A DNA stretch of 64,000 bases from assembly GCA_963666465.1 (NCBI GenBank), contig OY762824.1, positions 992,001-1,056,000 on the forward strand, read 5' to 3'. The notes below the pieces were generated by a model, which was given only the letters and a program-made list of their open reading frames with translations, did no database searches and had not been told where the DNA came from. The stretch is from VXYL01 sp963666465 (GTDB taxonomy: Bacteria; Pseudomonadota; Gammaproteobacteria; Pseudomonadales; Azotimanducaceae). A program made the translations under genes and the position numbers. The stretch's first letter is position 1; every line of letters starts with the position of its first letter. Positions 37,522-48,309 of the stretch are shown piece after piece.

Positions 37522-38300
37522 TCAGTGCATCTCCAAGCCGCCCGCTACGGTGAGGGCAACGCCCGTCACGTTGGCGGCCGAGGCCAGATAGACAGCCGCC
37601 TGCCCCATGTCCGCCACCGTCTGCGGGCGCCCCAACGGGATCAGTTCCGTCATGCGCGCTTCGAACGCCGCCTCGCCTTGGTTCGCCATCAGATGGTCGT
37701 GCCACATGGCCGTGCCGACGATGCCGGGGCAGAGCGCATTGACGCGAATGCCGTGAGGCGCGAACTCCTGCGCCAGCGACTGCGTGAAGCCCACCACGGC
37801 GAACTTCGACGCGCAGTAGGCGGACATGTTGCGGGAGCCTCGCTTGCCGGCAACGGATGCCGTGTTGACCACCGCCGCGTCGTCAGACTCCCGCAACACC
37901 GGCAGCGCCGCCTGCGTCATCAAGTAGATGCCCTTCACGTTCACGTCAAAGATGCGATCCCAGCTTTCGACAGGGAAGCTCTCGACCGGCCCGCTGTCCA
38001 CCACCCCGGCGTTGTTCACCAGCACATCGACGCCACCAAAGCGCTCGCGCGTGAACGCCACCGCCGCCGCACAAGCCTCGGCATGGGTGACATCAAGCGC
38101 CACGGAGTCCACCTCGCCGAACGCCTGCAAGTCTTCAATGGCCTCCGCCATCTGCGCACTGCTGCCAAGCGCGTAGTTCCAATTCGCTCCGCCACCAAGA
38201 TCCGCAATCACGACGCGCTCCCCGGCTTCGAGAAACGCCTGCGCGATCCCCTTGCCAATCCCCGAGCACCCCCTGTCACCAAGACCGTCCTGCCACTCAC
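37522..38300 (-). pseudogene. Short-chain dehydrogenase/reductase, one-base frameshift near start
   Basis: An SDR oxidoreductase that would use NAD(P)H. From a GTG at 38300 (GAGGGG six bases upstream) the frame reads SGRTVLVTGGARG, then slips in a run of four C (plus strand 38260-38263). One added base gives the expected IGKGIAQAFLEAGERVV and continues to the stop at 37522. The rest is well conserved: NNAGVVDSGPVE, catalytic Ser in VVNTASVAGKRG, and YCASK. Only the start-proximal break prevents translation of the whole protein. It may be decay or a base-calling error. Substrate unknown. Confidence 0.82.
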
Positions 38301-38457
38301 AGCGTTCCCCTCGACCAACCCAGGCGCCCGATGGTACGGCACGAACGCCTTGCGTGCCGCCGCCAAGGCGGCCCCCGGCGGCCCCCCGAGAAACCTACGG
38401 ATTCTCGAATCCGCCCAAAGGGGGTAATGGGGATTGGGGGGCCTCGGAAGGGGCTTC

Positions 38458-39588
38458 TCACACGCCGAAGCTAACCGTCTTCACCAGCGCGAACACTGCC
38501 ATGTCGGGTTCGAGGCGCAGCTCTTCCACCGCTGCCAGTGTGAGGCGGGAGCGGACGCGGGCGGTGCGTAGCTGCACCAGTGCTTCGACCAGGCCCGGCC
38601 CTTCGCCCGGCGTTAGTTCCAGCAGCCTTCCGGGCAGGACGTTGCGAATGCTGATGCCTTCTGGGCGGCGGGTTGCCAGTGCCACGTCGCGGGCGCGGAT
38701 GCGGAGCCGCACCACCTGGCCGTCCGCACCGCTGATCTCCGGCACGGCGAACTCGTCGCCGTCCACGTCCACCCATGTCAGGTGCAGCCTGGAGTCGCGG
38801 CGGATGACCCGGCCCGCCAGCAACACGCCCGCCTCGAAGCGGCCCATCGCTGGCTGCAAGTCGAGCCGTTCCAGCATCTGCATTGTCGGCCCGTGTGCCT
38901 GCACTTGACCTGCGCTCAGCAACACCATGCGGTCGGCGAACCGCGCGACCTCGTCGATGTCGTGGCTCACGTAGAGCGCAGGGATGCCGAAACTGGTGAG
39001 AGCCTCCTCCAGATACGGCAGGATGTCGGCCTTGCGCTCGCGTTCCAGTGCCGCCAGCGGCTCGTCGAGCAGCAGGATGCGCGGGCGCGTGAGCAGCGTG
39101 CGGCCCAACGCCACCCTTTGCCGTTCGCCGCCGGAGAGGGATGCCGCGCGGCGGTGCAGCAGCGACTGCAAATCCAGCGCACTCACCACGTCGGCGCGGT
39201 CGAATCCCCCACCAGCGGCGCCTTCGTTCCCCGGCCAAAAGCCCCCCCGCCGCGCCGCGAAGTCGAGATTGCCGGCAACATCGAGATGCGTGAACAGCCG
39301 TGTGTCCTGAAACATGAAGCCAGCCTCCCGGCGGTGCGGCGGCACGTCTTTGCGCGTGGCCGAGTCGAACCACGTTTCGGCGCCAACGACGATGCGGCCC
39401 CTGTCCGGGCGCTCGAACCCGGCCACGGCACGCAGCAAGGTCGTCTTGCCGCTGCCGCTGGCGCCGAACACCGCCGTCACCCCTTCGAGGGGCACTTCCA
39501 CCGCCACGGTGAGACCAAAGTCCGCCCGTTGCAGGTGGACGTCCACCATCAAGGCGCTTTCGGCAGGCATGGTTGGGTCAGCCGACAT
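38458..39588 (-). CDS. modC: Molybdate ABC transporter ATP-binding protein ModC
   Basis: A 376-residue ATPase of the molybdate importer. Walker A FGASGSGKTTLLRAV, the Q-loop FMFQDTRLFTHL, the signature LSGGERQRVALGR, Walker B ILLLDEPLAAL and the H-loop SHD are all present. A C-terminal TOBE/Mop-like domain follows (about 290-370), the usual binding site for regulation by molybdate. The start at 39588 overlaps the modB stop by 11 bases. Last gene of modABC. Confidence 0.95.
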   Translation of the reverse strand: MSADPTMPAESALMVDVHLQRADFGLTVAVEVPLEGVTAVFGASGSGKTTLLRAVAGFERPDRGRIVVGAETWFDSATRKDVPPHRREAGFMFQDTRLFTHLDVAGNLDFAARRGGFWPGNEGAAGGGFDRADVVSALDLQSLLHRRAASLSGGERQRVALGRTLLTRPRILLLDEPLAALERERKADILPYLEEALTSFGIPALYVSHDIDEVARFADRMVLLSAGQVQAHGPTMQMLERLDLQPAMGRFEAGVLLAGRVIRRDSRLHLTWVDVDGDEFAVPEISGADGQVVRLRIRARDVALATRRPEGISIRNVLPGRLLELTPGEGPGLVEALVQLRTARVRSRLTLAAVEELRLEPDMAVFALVKTVSFGV

Positions 39589-40246
39589 GCGGTGGAAACT
39601 TCCGATTGAGTGAATACACCAGCACCAGCACGACGAAGGAGAAGACAAGCAGCCCCGCCGACAATGCGTGCGCCTCGGCGTAGCGCAGCGTCTCCACATG
39701 CTCGTAGATGGCGATGGACACGACCCGTGTCTCGCCCGGGATGTTGCCGCCCACCATCAACACCACGCCAAACTCGCCGATGGTGTGGGTGAAGGTGAGC
39801 ACGGTGGCGGTCAGGAAGCCGCGCGCAGACAGCGGCACGGCAACGCAGGCGAAGGCCACCAGCGGCGACGCCCCGAGGCTGGCGGCGGCCTCGAAGGGGC
39901 CATCGCCGAGCGCTTCGAACGCCGCCGCCAGCGGCTGCACCATGAAGGGAAGGGAGTAGACGAGCGACGCGACCACGAGCCCGGAGAACGAGAACGTCAG
40001 TGCCTCGCCGGTGAGTTGCAGCCAGAAGCCGCCCACCGGCGACAGGGGCCCCAGCGCCACCAGCAGATAGAAGCCGAGCACGGTGGGCGGCAGCACCAGG
40101 GGCAGCGCTGTCACCGCCTCCACCACCGGCTTCGCCCGCGAACTGGTGCGCGCCAGCCAATATGCCAGCGGTGTGCCGAGCAGGAGCAGTCCCGCGGTGG
40201 TCACCGTGGCCAGAAGCAGGGTTAGCCAGACGGGGCCGAAGTCCAT
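39578..40246 (-). CDS. modB: Molybdate ABC transporter permease ModB
   Basis: A 222-residue inner-membrane permease with about five hydrophobic helices and the EAA loop (EAAASLGASPLVAFACVAVP) that contacts ModC. The start at 40246 (MDFGPVWLTLLLATVTTAG) is typical; a longer frame upstream is repeat sequence. It lies between modA and modC. Confidence 0.94.
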   Translation of the reverse strand: MDFGPVWLTLLLATVTTAGLLLLGTPLAYWLARTSSRAKPVVEAVTALPLVLPPTVLGFYLLVALGPLSPVGGFWLQLTGEALTFSFSGLVVASLVYSLPFMVQPLAAAFEALGDGPFEAAASLGASPLVAFACVAVPLSARGFLTATVLTFTHTIGEFGVVLMVGGNIPGETRVVSIAIYEHVETLRYAEAHALSAGLLVFSFVVLVLVYSLNRKFPPHVG

Positions 40247-40280
40247 CAGGCCGCTATCCGCAAGACGCGCCCTGCGGCGC

Positions 40281-40307
40281 GCAGGGAGGGCAGAGTGCCC
40301 TCCCTGC
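40281..40307. repeat. Perfect 12-bp hairpin between modA and modB
   Basis: GCAGGGAGGGCA-GAG-TGCCCTCCCTGC. It belongs to the interspersed core repeat family. In the modA-modB message it could act as a stabilising or attenuating hairpin; similar repeats sit just beside it (40430-40470). Confidence 0.75.
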
Positions 40308-40415
40308 AAGGCCCGGCCGGGCCTTCACTTGACCCAAGCCACGCCTCCTCCCCAAGGCGCGGACTGCCTTCACTCGCCGCCACTGCCACGCCTCCCTGCA
40401 ATGGCGCGCATGCCC

Positions 40416-41252
40416 TCACGGTCGTGCTCTCTGGAGGGAGGGCGTCGCGCCGTCAGGCGCCGCTTCGACACCGTAGCCAAGGCTCGCGATGATGGGTCGC
40501 GCATCGGTGCGCAGGAACGCGACGAATGCCGTCGCGACGGCATTGACCTTGGCACGGGTGAGCAGGATGGCGTCCTGGCGAATCGGCTGATGCAGGGACC
40601 CGGGCACGAGCCACAAGCTGCCGTGGGCGGCTTGCTCCGCCTGTGCCGCGGCGACCAGCCCAAGGTCGGCATTTCCCGTGGCAACGAGCGCGAACGCTTG
40701 CCCGACGCTTTCCGCCGTGACAAGGCGTTCCTGTGGCCGTGCCCCGAGGCGGAACAGCGCCTCGCGCGCCGCCCGGCCGTAGGGCGCAAGTTCCGGATTG
40801 GCGATCGCCAGCTTGCGGAAACCGCCGGAGCGGAGAGTGGCGGCGTTCAGCTCCATGCCGTCCCGGCCGCTCCAAAGCGCCAGCCGACCGACGGCGTAGG
40901 TGAAGCGTGACCCGGCAAGCCCGAGCCCCTCCTCTTCCAGCAGCGCCGGCCGCCGCTGATCGGCGGCCAGGAAGACATCGAAGGGCGCGCCATTGCGGAT
41001 CTGCGCATAGAGCTTGCCCGTCGAGCCCGCAACCAAGGCAACGTCGCCGCCATGCACTTCCGTGAAGTCGCCAACGATGCGCTCGGCTGGACGGACGAAA
41101 TTCGCCGCCACCGCCACTAGCAGGTCCGCGCCATGCGCCCCGGAGGACAGCCAAGGTGCGGCCGCAGCCAGCACCCGGGCAACGACCGCGCCGACCGGGC
41201 CACGGAGGCGCAGCACCGACGAACAGGCGGATTTCACCGAGGCATTGTACAC
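40416..41252 (-). CDS. modA: Molybdate-binding protein ModA
   Basis: A 278-residue periplasmic binding protein. A signal peptide (about 1-42) is followed by the ModA core: LLVAVAANFVRPAERIVGDF, GSTGKLYAQIRNGAPFDVFL, LWSGRDGMEL, and the hinge strand of the second lobe AIANPELAPYGRAAREAL. It captures molybdate or tungstate and hands it to ModBC. First gene of the operon. The ATG at 41252 is the first plausible start. Confidence 0.93.
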   Translation of the reverse strand: MYNASVKSACSSVLRLRGPVGAVVARVLAAAAPWLSSGAHGADLLVAVAANFVRPAERIVGDFTEVHGGDVALVAGSTGKLYAQIRNGAPFDVFLAADQRRPALLEEEGLGLAGSRFTYAVGRLALWSGRDGMELNAATLRSGGFRKLAIANPELAPYGRAAREALFRLGARPQERLVTAESVGQAFALVATGNADLGLVAAAQAEQAAHGSLWLVPGSLHQPIRQDAILLTRAKVNAVATAFVAFLRTDARPIIASLGYGVEAAPDGATPSLQRARP

Positions 41253-41410
41253 AGACCGTCCGCCAACCGCGAAATGGAGTCTGATCCAATATCGAGATGA
41301 GCCTGAACGGAGAGGCTGACTGAGCAGCCAAGCACGGCGCGCGGCCCCTTCCGCTCGACGGGGGATTCGGCAATACTTCGGGGCTTCCCAACGTTCCCGG
41401 CAAGGAGCGC

Positions 41411-43052
<1,642 letters not shown>

Positions 43053-43069
<17 letters not shown>

Positions 43070-43514
43070 GGACCTCGAGATCGCCGAGGACGACTGGCGG
43101 CTGGTGGACGAGGGCCCGTCCGAGCCCGGCCTCATCGCGCCCCTCGACGCCTGGCGCGAGAATCCGGAAGGCGCCGGCGTCTGGCTGCGCAGCGACACGG
43201 AAATCGAGGAGGTGGCGGGCGAGGTCCTGGCCGCCCCCGTGGTCGCCGTCGAGTTCCCCGCCTTCGCCGACGGCCGAGGCCTCAGCATGGGCGCGCTGCT
43301 GCGCGCGCGGCACGGCTACGGCGGCGAGCTGCGCGCCTTCGGCGAGGTGGCGCCGGACCTCGCCGAGTACATGCATCGCTGCGGTTTCAACGCGTTCGTC
43401 ATGGCAAACGAACGGGACGCGAAGGCGGCCATCGCCAGCATCGGCCGCATGTCCGACCACTACCAGGCATCCGTGCGCGAGCCGGTGCCACCGTTCCGAC
43501 GCTCCACAGCCTGA
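43053..43514 (+). CDS. DUF934 protein, partner of CysI-like reductase
   Basis: A 153-residue DUF934 protein that starts 17 bases before the end of cysI and so is probably translationally coupled. Conserved pieces are VVAVEFPAFADGRGLSMGAL, GELRAFGEV and MHRCGFNAFVM. Members almost always sit beside this type of sulfite reductase and are thought to help its assembly or electron supply; the mechanism is unknown. Confidence 0.9.
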
Positions 43515-43615
43515 CGCCTTGGCTTCGGCGGCGGGCACGCGCCGCGCCGACGAGGTCGCCTGGAAGTCCGCCCACCCAAAAGGACAGCCTGGCGAACGTG
43601 TAGGCTTTGGGCGGC

Positions 43616-44785
43616 ATGGAAACCGGCATCATCGAGTCGTTCTTCATCATCTTCGTCGGCGCAGCGGTGCTGGCGACGTTCGCTCTGTACACACGCCAGC
43701 CGCTCATCGTTGCCTACATCGCGGTAGGCTGCGTGCTGGGTCCCAACGCCTTGGCGCTGGTGGCGGACCCCGCCTTGCTGGCGGAGGTCGGGGAGATCGG
43801 CATCATCTTCCTGCTCTATCTCGTCGGCCTCGACCTGCCGCCGAACAAGCTCAAGGACCTGTTCCGCAAGTCGGTGCTGACGGCATTGGGCAGTTCCGCC
43901 GCCTTCTTCGCGATCGGGTTCGCGGTGCTCTACGGCTTTGGCTTCACGCTGGCGGAAGCCTGCATCGCCGGCGTTGCCGCCATGTTCTCGAGCACGATTC
44001 TCGGCATCAAGCTGCTGCCGACCACCGTTTTGCACCATCGCCACATCGGCGAGCTGGTCATCAGCCTGCTCCTGATTCAGGACGTGGTCGCGATCCTTGC
44101 GCTGCTGGTGCTGGCGGCGCTGTCCAACGCGGAATCCGGCAGCGCCCTTGGCATCGCCATTCAGGTGGCGGTGGCGCTGCCGGCGGTGGCTGTGGCCGCC
44201 GCGGTCGGCGTGCGCTATCTGGTCGTTCCCGTGATCGCCCGCTTCGACGCCTTCCACGAGTTCATCTTCCTGCTGGCCGTAGGCTGGTGCCTTGGCATCG
44301 CCAGTCTCGGCCACCTGCTGGGGCTTTCCTTCGAGATCGGCGCCATCGTCGCTGGCGTGTCGCTCGCCAATTCGCCCATCGCGCAATACATCACGGAGAG
44401 CCTGCGCCCGCTGCGCGACTTCTTCCTGGTGCTGTTTTTCTTTTCGGTTGGCGCCGCCATCGATCCGGTGCTACTCGCCCAGATGACCGTGCCCACCGTC
44501 ATCCTCGCCGGTGTGCTGGTGGCCATCAAGCCCCCCGTGTTCCGGGCCTTGCTGCGCTGGCAGGGAGAACCAAGCGGCGCATCCACCGAAGCCGGATTTC
44601 GGCTGGGCCAGGCGAGCGAGTTCTCGCTGCTGCTGACCTACGTTGCCGGCGCCGCGCTGCTGTCGGCCGAGGCCGCGCACGTCATCCAGGGCGCCACGGT
44701 GGCGACCCTCTTGATCTCCACCTACCTCGTGATCTTCCGCTACCCAAGCCCCATCGCGGTGTCGGAGCGACTGCGACGCAACTGA
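43616..44785 (+). CDS. Cation:proton antiporter, Kef/CPA2 type
   Basis: A 389-residue membrane protein with about 11-12 hydrophobic helices and the CPA2 signatures YIAVGCVLGPNALALV, GLDLPPNKLKDLF and LLIQDVVAILALLVL (the acidic residue pair of the ion path). No cytoplasmic TrkA-N/RCK domain follows, so it is the membrane part only, with no obvious nucleotide control. The ATG at 43616 is chosen over a TTG nine bases earlier. Its ion (K+ or Na+) is not known. Confidence 0.9.
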   Translation: METGIIESFFIIFVGAAVLATFALYTRQPLIVAYIAVGCVLGPNALALVADPALLAEVGEIGIIFLLYLVGLDLPPNKLKDLFRKSVLTALGSSAAFFAIGFAVLYGFGFTLAEACIAGVAAMFSSTILGIKLLPTTVLHHRHIGELVISLLLIQDVVAILALLVLAALSNAESGSALGIAIQVAVALPAVAVAAAVGVRYLVVPVIARFDAFHEFIFLLAVGWCLGIASLGHLLGLSFEIGAIVAGVSLANSPIAQYITESLRPLRDFFLVLFFFSVGAAIDPVLLAQMTVPTVILAGVLVAIKPPVFRALLRWQGEPSGASTEAGFRLGQASEFSLLLTYVAGAALLSAEAAHVIQGATVATLLISTYLVIFRYPSPIAVSERLRRN

Positions 44786-44798
44786 CGCACCGGCGGCG

Positions 44799-44932
44799 TC
44801 AGAACTCGAAGCGCAGGCCCAGCCGCGTTCGGTACACCCATCGCGTGCCGCAGGGAACTCGGCGTCGCTGGGGTGGAAGTTGCTGTAGCGGTGCATCCAG
44901 TTCGCTTCGGCGGCATGTGGCTCGCGGAGCAT
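44799..44932 (-). pseudogene. C-terminal scrap of an outer-membrane receptor
   Basis: Two short frames read ANWMHRYSNFHPSDAEFPA and then, one base out of step, TRWVYRTRLGLRFEF and a stop. A terminal Phe after alternating residues is typical of outer-membrane barrels such as TonB receptors. Only about 40 residues are left, and nothing upstream matches. Confidence 0.4.
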
Positions 44933-44999
44933 CGCCCGTCAGCGCCGGCGCGCCCTCCACACCGCGTGCCGCCACGTCCGCAGCGGACACGAGGTCCGC

Positions 45000-45995
45000 T
45001 CAGGCGTTGGGATTGACGAGACCCCTGCCTACCATCTGGCCGGCGAGGATGCGGTCGATGGCGGCGGAGAGGTCGTCCAAGGTCAGGTCTTCCACCAGCA
45101 CATCGGTGCCGTCGAGACGCCAGTCGCTGCCTAGGCGGTTCCAGATTTCCGCCTTCTGCGGCAGCGGCAGTTCCACCGAATCGACGCCGAGCAGGTTGAC
45201 GTGGCGGAGGATGAACGGCAACACGGAAGCGGAGAACTGCGGCGATGCCACGAGGCCACAGGCGGCGAGGCTGGCGCCGTAGCGGAGAGACTTGACGGCG
45301 TTGAAGAGGATGTCGCCGCCGACGGTGTCCACGACGCCGCCCCAGGTCTCGCGCAGGAGGGGGCGATCGCCTCCCGCCAAGGCGTCTTCGCGAGAGAGGA
45401 TGGTGGCAGCGCCGATCCCTTGGAGGAACTCGTGCCGGTCCGCCTTGCCGGTCACGGCATGAACCTCGTAGCCGAGATGGGCGAGCAGCATGACCGCCAC
45501 CGAGCCCACGCCGCCGGTGGAACCCGTGACCAGCACCGGGCCGCCGGCCGGCTTCATGCCGGCGGCTTCGAGCTTGTGAACGCAAAGCGCGGCCGTGAAC
45601 CCCGCCGTGCCAAGCACCATGCTGGAACGAAGGTCGAGCCCTGCCGGCATCTGCACGGCCCAGCCGGCCGGCACGCGGATACGACCCGCGAAGCCTCCCG
45701 GCGTGTTCATGCCGAGGTCGAAGCCGATGACGATCACCTCATCGCCGACGGCGAAATCTGCGCTGGCGGACTCCACCACTGCGCCGGCGGCGTCGATGCC
45801 GGGAGTGTGGGGGAAGTTACGCGTGACGCCGGGGTTGCCGGTGGCCGAAAGTGCATCCTTGTAGTTGAGTGACGAATACGCCACGTCGATCAGGAGGTCG
45901 CCCTCCGGCAGATCGCCGCTGTCGCGCTCCACCACGCTGCGGGAATACTCCCGGCTGCCGGTTTTCTCTATCCGGAATGCTCGGAACGAACTCAT
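45000..45995 (-). CDS. acuI: AcuI/YhdH-type NADPH oxidoreductase
   Basis: A 331-residue medium-chain reductase without zinc ligands. It has the AcuI/YhdH pattern: SLNYKDALSATG near the start, HTPGIDAAGAV, the nucleotide loop VTGSTGGVGSVAVMLL (about 155) and DTVGGDILF. This family reduces acryloyl-CoA to propionyl-CoA (AcuI) and related enoyl groups. The start at 45995 has GGAGG six bases upstream. A longer frame to 46112 runs through an intergenic repeat and is rejected. The substrate assignment within the family is an inference. Confidence 0.88.
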   Translation of the reverse strand: MSSFRAFRIEKTGSREYSRSVVERDSGDLPEGDLLIDVAYSSLNYKDALSATGNPGVTRNFPHTPGIDAAGAVVESASADFAVGDEVIVIGFDLGMNTPGGFAGRIRVPAGWAVQMPAGLDLRSSMVLGTAGFTAALCVHKLEAAGMKPAGGPVLVTGSTGGVGSVAVMLLAHLGYEVHAVTGKADRHEFLQGIGAATILSREDALAGGDRPLLRETWGGVVDTVGGDILFNAVKSLRYGASLAACGLVASPQFSASVLPFILRHVNLLGVDSVELPLPQKAEIWNRLGSDWRLDGTDVLVEDLTLDDLSAAIDRILAGQMVGRGLVNPNA

Positions 45996-46047
45996 CGATA
46001 TCCTCCCTTGCGGATTTCTGGCTCCAATGGCTCCGAAGAAGCGCTTT

Positions 46048-46091
46048 CTCGACTCCCCCGCGAGGGGGGGAGTGACAGGAGGAGGCGTGGC
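46048..46091. repeat. Core palindromic repeat (ACTCCCCC type)
   Basis: ACTCCCCC-GCGAGG-GGGGGAGT (46052-46073) followed by GACAGGAGGAGGCGTGGC. The same motif with small changes recurs near 48240, 50829, 54831, 56671 (inverted), 63366 and 63475. It lies between sohB and acuI. Confidence 0.7.
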
Positions 46092-46124
46092 GAGCCGATT
46101 GCTCCCCTTCACCGTGACGGTCGT

Positions 46125-47273
46125 TCAGCCCCAACGGCTGAAGGCTCCCATCAGTCGCTCCACCACCTTTGTCGTGCCGTCGCTGAAGCGTTCCATCGCC
46201 CGTTCGAGGGGGGTCTTGGGCAGCACCCAGCGCACCTCGAAGACGTCGGCTTCGTCGCAGGCGCCGGCCAGGTATTCGTCGCTGGTCAACAAGCGATCCA
46301 CCAGCGCTCGCTCCAAGGCGCGCTGGCCTGCCCAAGCCTCGCCCGTGGACACCGCTTCCAGATCCAGCGTCGATCGAAACTCGCCGACGAACTCCTGGAA
46401 CATCGCGTGAATGTCGTTCAGTTCCTCGAGGAACTTGGCGCGCGCCTCTTCCGTGTTCTCGCCAAACACCGTCAGTGTGCGCTTGTAGCGACCGGCGGTG
46501 TGCAGTTCCACGTCCACGTCGTGCTTCTTGAGCAGGCGGTTGACGTTCGGCACCTGTGCCACCACACCGATGGAGCCGACGAGAGCGAACGGCGCAGCCA
46601 GGATCGTGTTCGCCACCGCCGCCATCATGTAGCCGCCGCTGGCGGCGACCCGATCCACCGCCACAACGAGATTCAGGCCGCAGCTGCGGAAGCGCGCCAG
46701 TTGCGATGCGCCCAGGCCGTAGCCCTGCACCATGCCGCCCGCACTGTGCAGGCGCACCACCACCTCGTCTTTGTTGCCGGCCGCGGCAAGCACGGCGGTG
46801 ACCTCGTGGCGCAGGCTTTCGACGCCGCTTGCAGCGGGGTCGCCGTCGAAGTCGAGCACGAAGATGCGGCGCCGGCGCTTGTCGTCTTGCGCTTGCTCAC
46901 CGGCCGGCTTGGCTCTCTCCTGCGACGCCGCCTCCCCTGCACCTTCCGCCGCGACCTCGACTTCCGCCGGTGGATTCCTTTGCGCGTTCTTCAAGGCCCG
47001 ACGTCGGGCCTTCTCCTCGGCCTTGGCCGCTGCCTTCTCGGCCTTGATGTGCTTGCGGTATTCGGCGTGCGGCGTCAGCGCGTGTTCGAGCACGTGGCGC
47101 ATGTCGCGCAGCACGTCGTTGAGCGGCGTGACCTCGATGTGACCTCGCGGCCTTTGCTGCCGGTGGCTGCGCCGATGGCCGGCGCTGGCGATCGCGCCGA
47201 TGACGATCACGATCGCCGCAACGATGGTGGCAACTCTGGCAAGAAAGCCGAGATAGTCGAACAGGAAGTCCAT
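46125..47273 (-). CDS. sohB: SohB-type inner-membrane serine protease
   Basis: A 382-residue S49-family peptidase. It has an N-terminal membrane helix (FLARVATIVAAIVIVIGAI), a cytoplasmic/periplasmic coiled, Lys/Ala-rich stretch (about 80-130), then the protease core FVLDFDGDPAASGVESLRHE, VVVRLHSAGGMVQGYG, catalytic Ser in RVAASGGYMMAAVA, and the conserved AAPFALVGSIGVVAQVPNV. SohB degrades misfolded membrane-associated proteins. The start at 47273 (MDFLFDYLGF) is the family start; the longer frame is not. Confidence 0.94.
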   Translation of the reverse strand: MDFLFDYLGFLARVATIVAAIVIVIGAIASAGHRRSHRQQRPRGHIEVTPLNDVLRDMRHVLEHALTPHAEYRKHIKAEKAAAKAEEKARRRALKNAQRNPPAEVEVAAEGAGEAASQERAKPAGEQAQDDKRRRRIFVLDFDGDPAASGVESLRHEVTAVLAAAGNKDEVVVRLHSAGGMVQGYGLGASQLARFRSCGLNLVVAVDRVAASGGYMMAAVANTILAAPFALVGSIGVVAQVPNVNRLLKKHDVDVELHTAGRYKRTLTVFGENTEEARAKFLEELNDIHAMFQEFVGEFRSTLDLEAVSTGEAWAGQRALERALVDRLLTSDEYLAGACDEADVFEVRWVLPKTPLERAMERFSDGTTKVVERLMGAFSRWG

Positions 47274-47450
47274 TGCCTGCGGGATGCACCTTGGGGGTTG
47301 AGCAAAGCCGCAAAGTTTGTCCGAACGCGGAGACCGCGGCAAGGCGTTTCTTGGCGGCCTTTCGTCGCCCAAGGCCAGCGCCGCTTCGCGATTGCGCGTA
47401 GCCCCCGCCAAGCGCAATCATGGACAACCCGGGGCTAGGCACCGCAGGTC

Positions 47451-47789
47451 ATGGAACTTCGCCAGCAACTCGAGAGTCGTCTTCAGGAGCCCGCACCGTC
47501 GGAGCTGGACCTCTTGATTGAGCTGCGCGTCGCTGGGGAGTGCCCCGTTTGGGTGGCGTTGGCAGACGGTCATGCACGACTTTCGCAGCAAGAGGGCAAG
47601 GCCGACGCGACCTTCTGCTTCGACAGCGCCGCGACGGCGGCCGCGATCCTCTATGGGGACGGCGACTTCCTGACGGCATTCATGGACGCCTTCATGGACG
47701 GCAAGGTGCGGAGTGAGGGGAACCTGCCGCTTGCGTTTGCGCTGCTGGGGTTTTTTCGTCCCGGATTGGGGATGGAGGCGCCTGACTAG
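47451..47789 (+). CDS. SCP2 sterol-binding-fold protein
   Basis: A 112-residue protein with the SCP2/alkyl-binding pattern VWVALADGHARLSQQ, ADATFCFDSAATAAAILYGD, DAFMDGKVRSEGNLPLAFAL. Members bind lipids or hydrophobic quinone precursors (as in UbiJ/UbiT). It may serve ubiquinone or lipid handling, but the window gives no partner. Divergent from sohB. Confidence 0.78.
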   Translation: MELRQQLESRLQEPAPSELDLLIELRVAGECPVWVALADGHARLSQQEGKADATFCFDSAATAAAILYGDGDFLTAFMDAFMDGKVRSEGNLPLAFALLGFFRPGLGMEAPD

Positions 47790-47942
47790 CGCCACAAGAA
47801 CCGTTGCCTTTCGGCAACGCTTCCTGCCCCAGCCCAGGCCGTCCTGTCACCCTGTCGGCATTCGGCCAGCTTGCGCCGTCCGAAGTCCGACAGGCTGCTA
47901 GCCGTGGAGGAGTCGCATGTCACATCTGCGACAGTCTCCCGA

Positions 47943-48275
47943 ATGAGGCCGTCCTCCGGGGGGAGGGCGTCGCGCCGCAAGGCGCGCCGCGCCGTCAGGC
48001 ACCGGCGCCCGCAAGGGCGCGCAGGGCACATCGCGGCATGTGCAGGGAAGACGCGCCTGACGGCGCGCATGGAGGGCGGGACGCCCTCCCTCCCTCAAGT
48101 CGACGCAGTCGCCAGCTATGGACGGCCATGCGTCACGTCAGGCAAATTCAAAGTGAGACACTACCGCATGCGTCGCCCCTGCCCTGCCACGGGTGTTGGA
48201 GCGGGCCTGCCCCTCCGAAGAAGCCAGGCGGCTTCTTCGACTCCCCCGAAGGGGTGCGATAGGGAGGGCCGCGAC
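47943..48275. repeat. Cluster of core repeats before nudC
   Basis: About 330 bases packed with palindromic pieces: GGGGAGGGCGTCGCGCC, GGCGCGCCGCGCCGTCAGGC, GGAGGGCGGGACGCCCTCCC and the ACTCCCCC-type element (48240-48265). No gene is convincing within 47790-48309. Confidence 0.65.
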
Positions 48276-48309
48276 TCCCTGCCAGTGGGGGACAGAAAGG
48301 GCCTCTCCC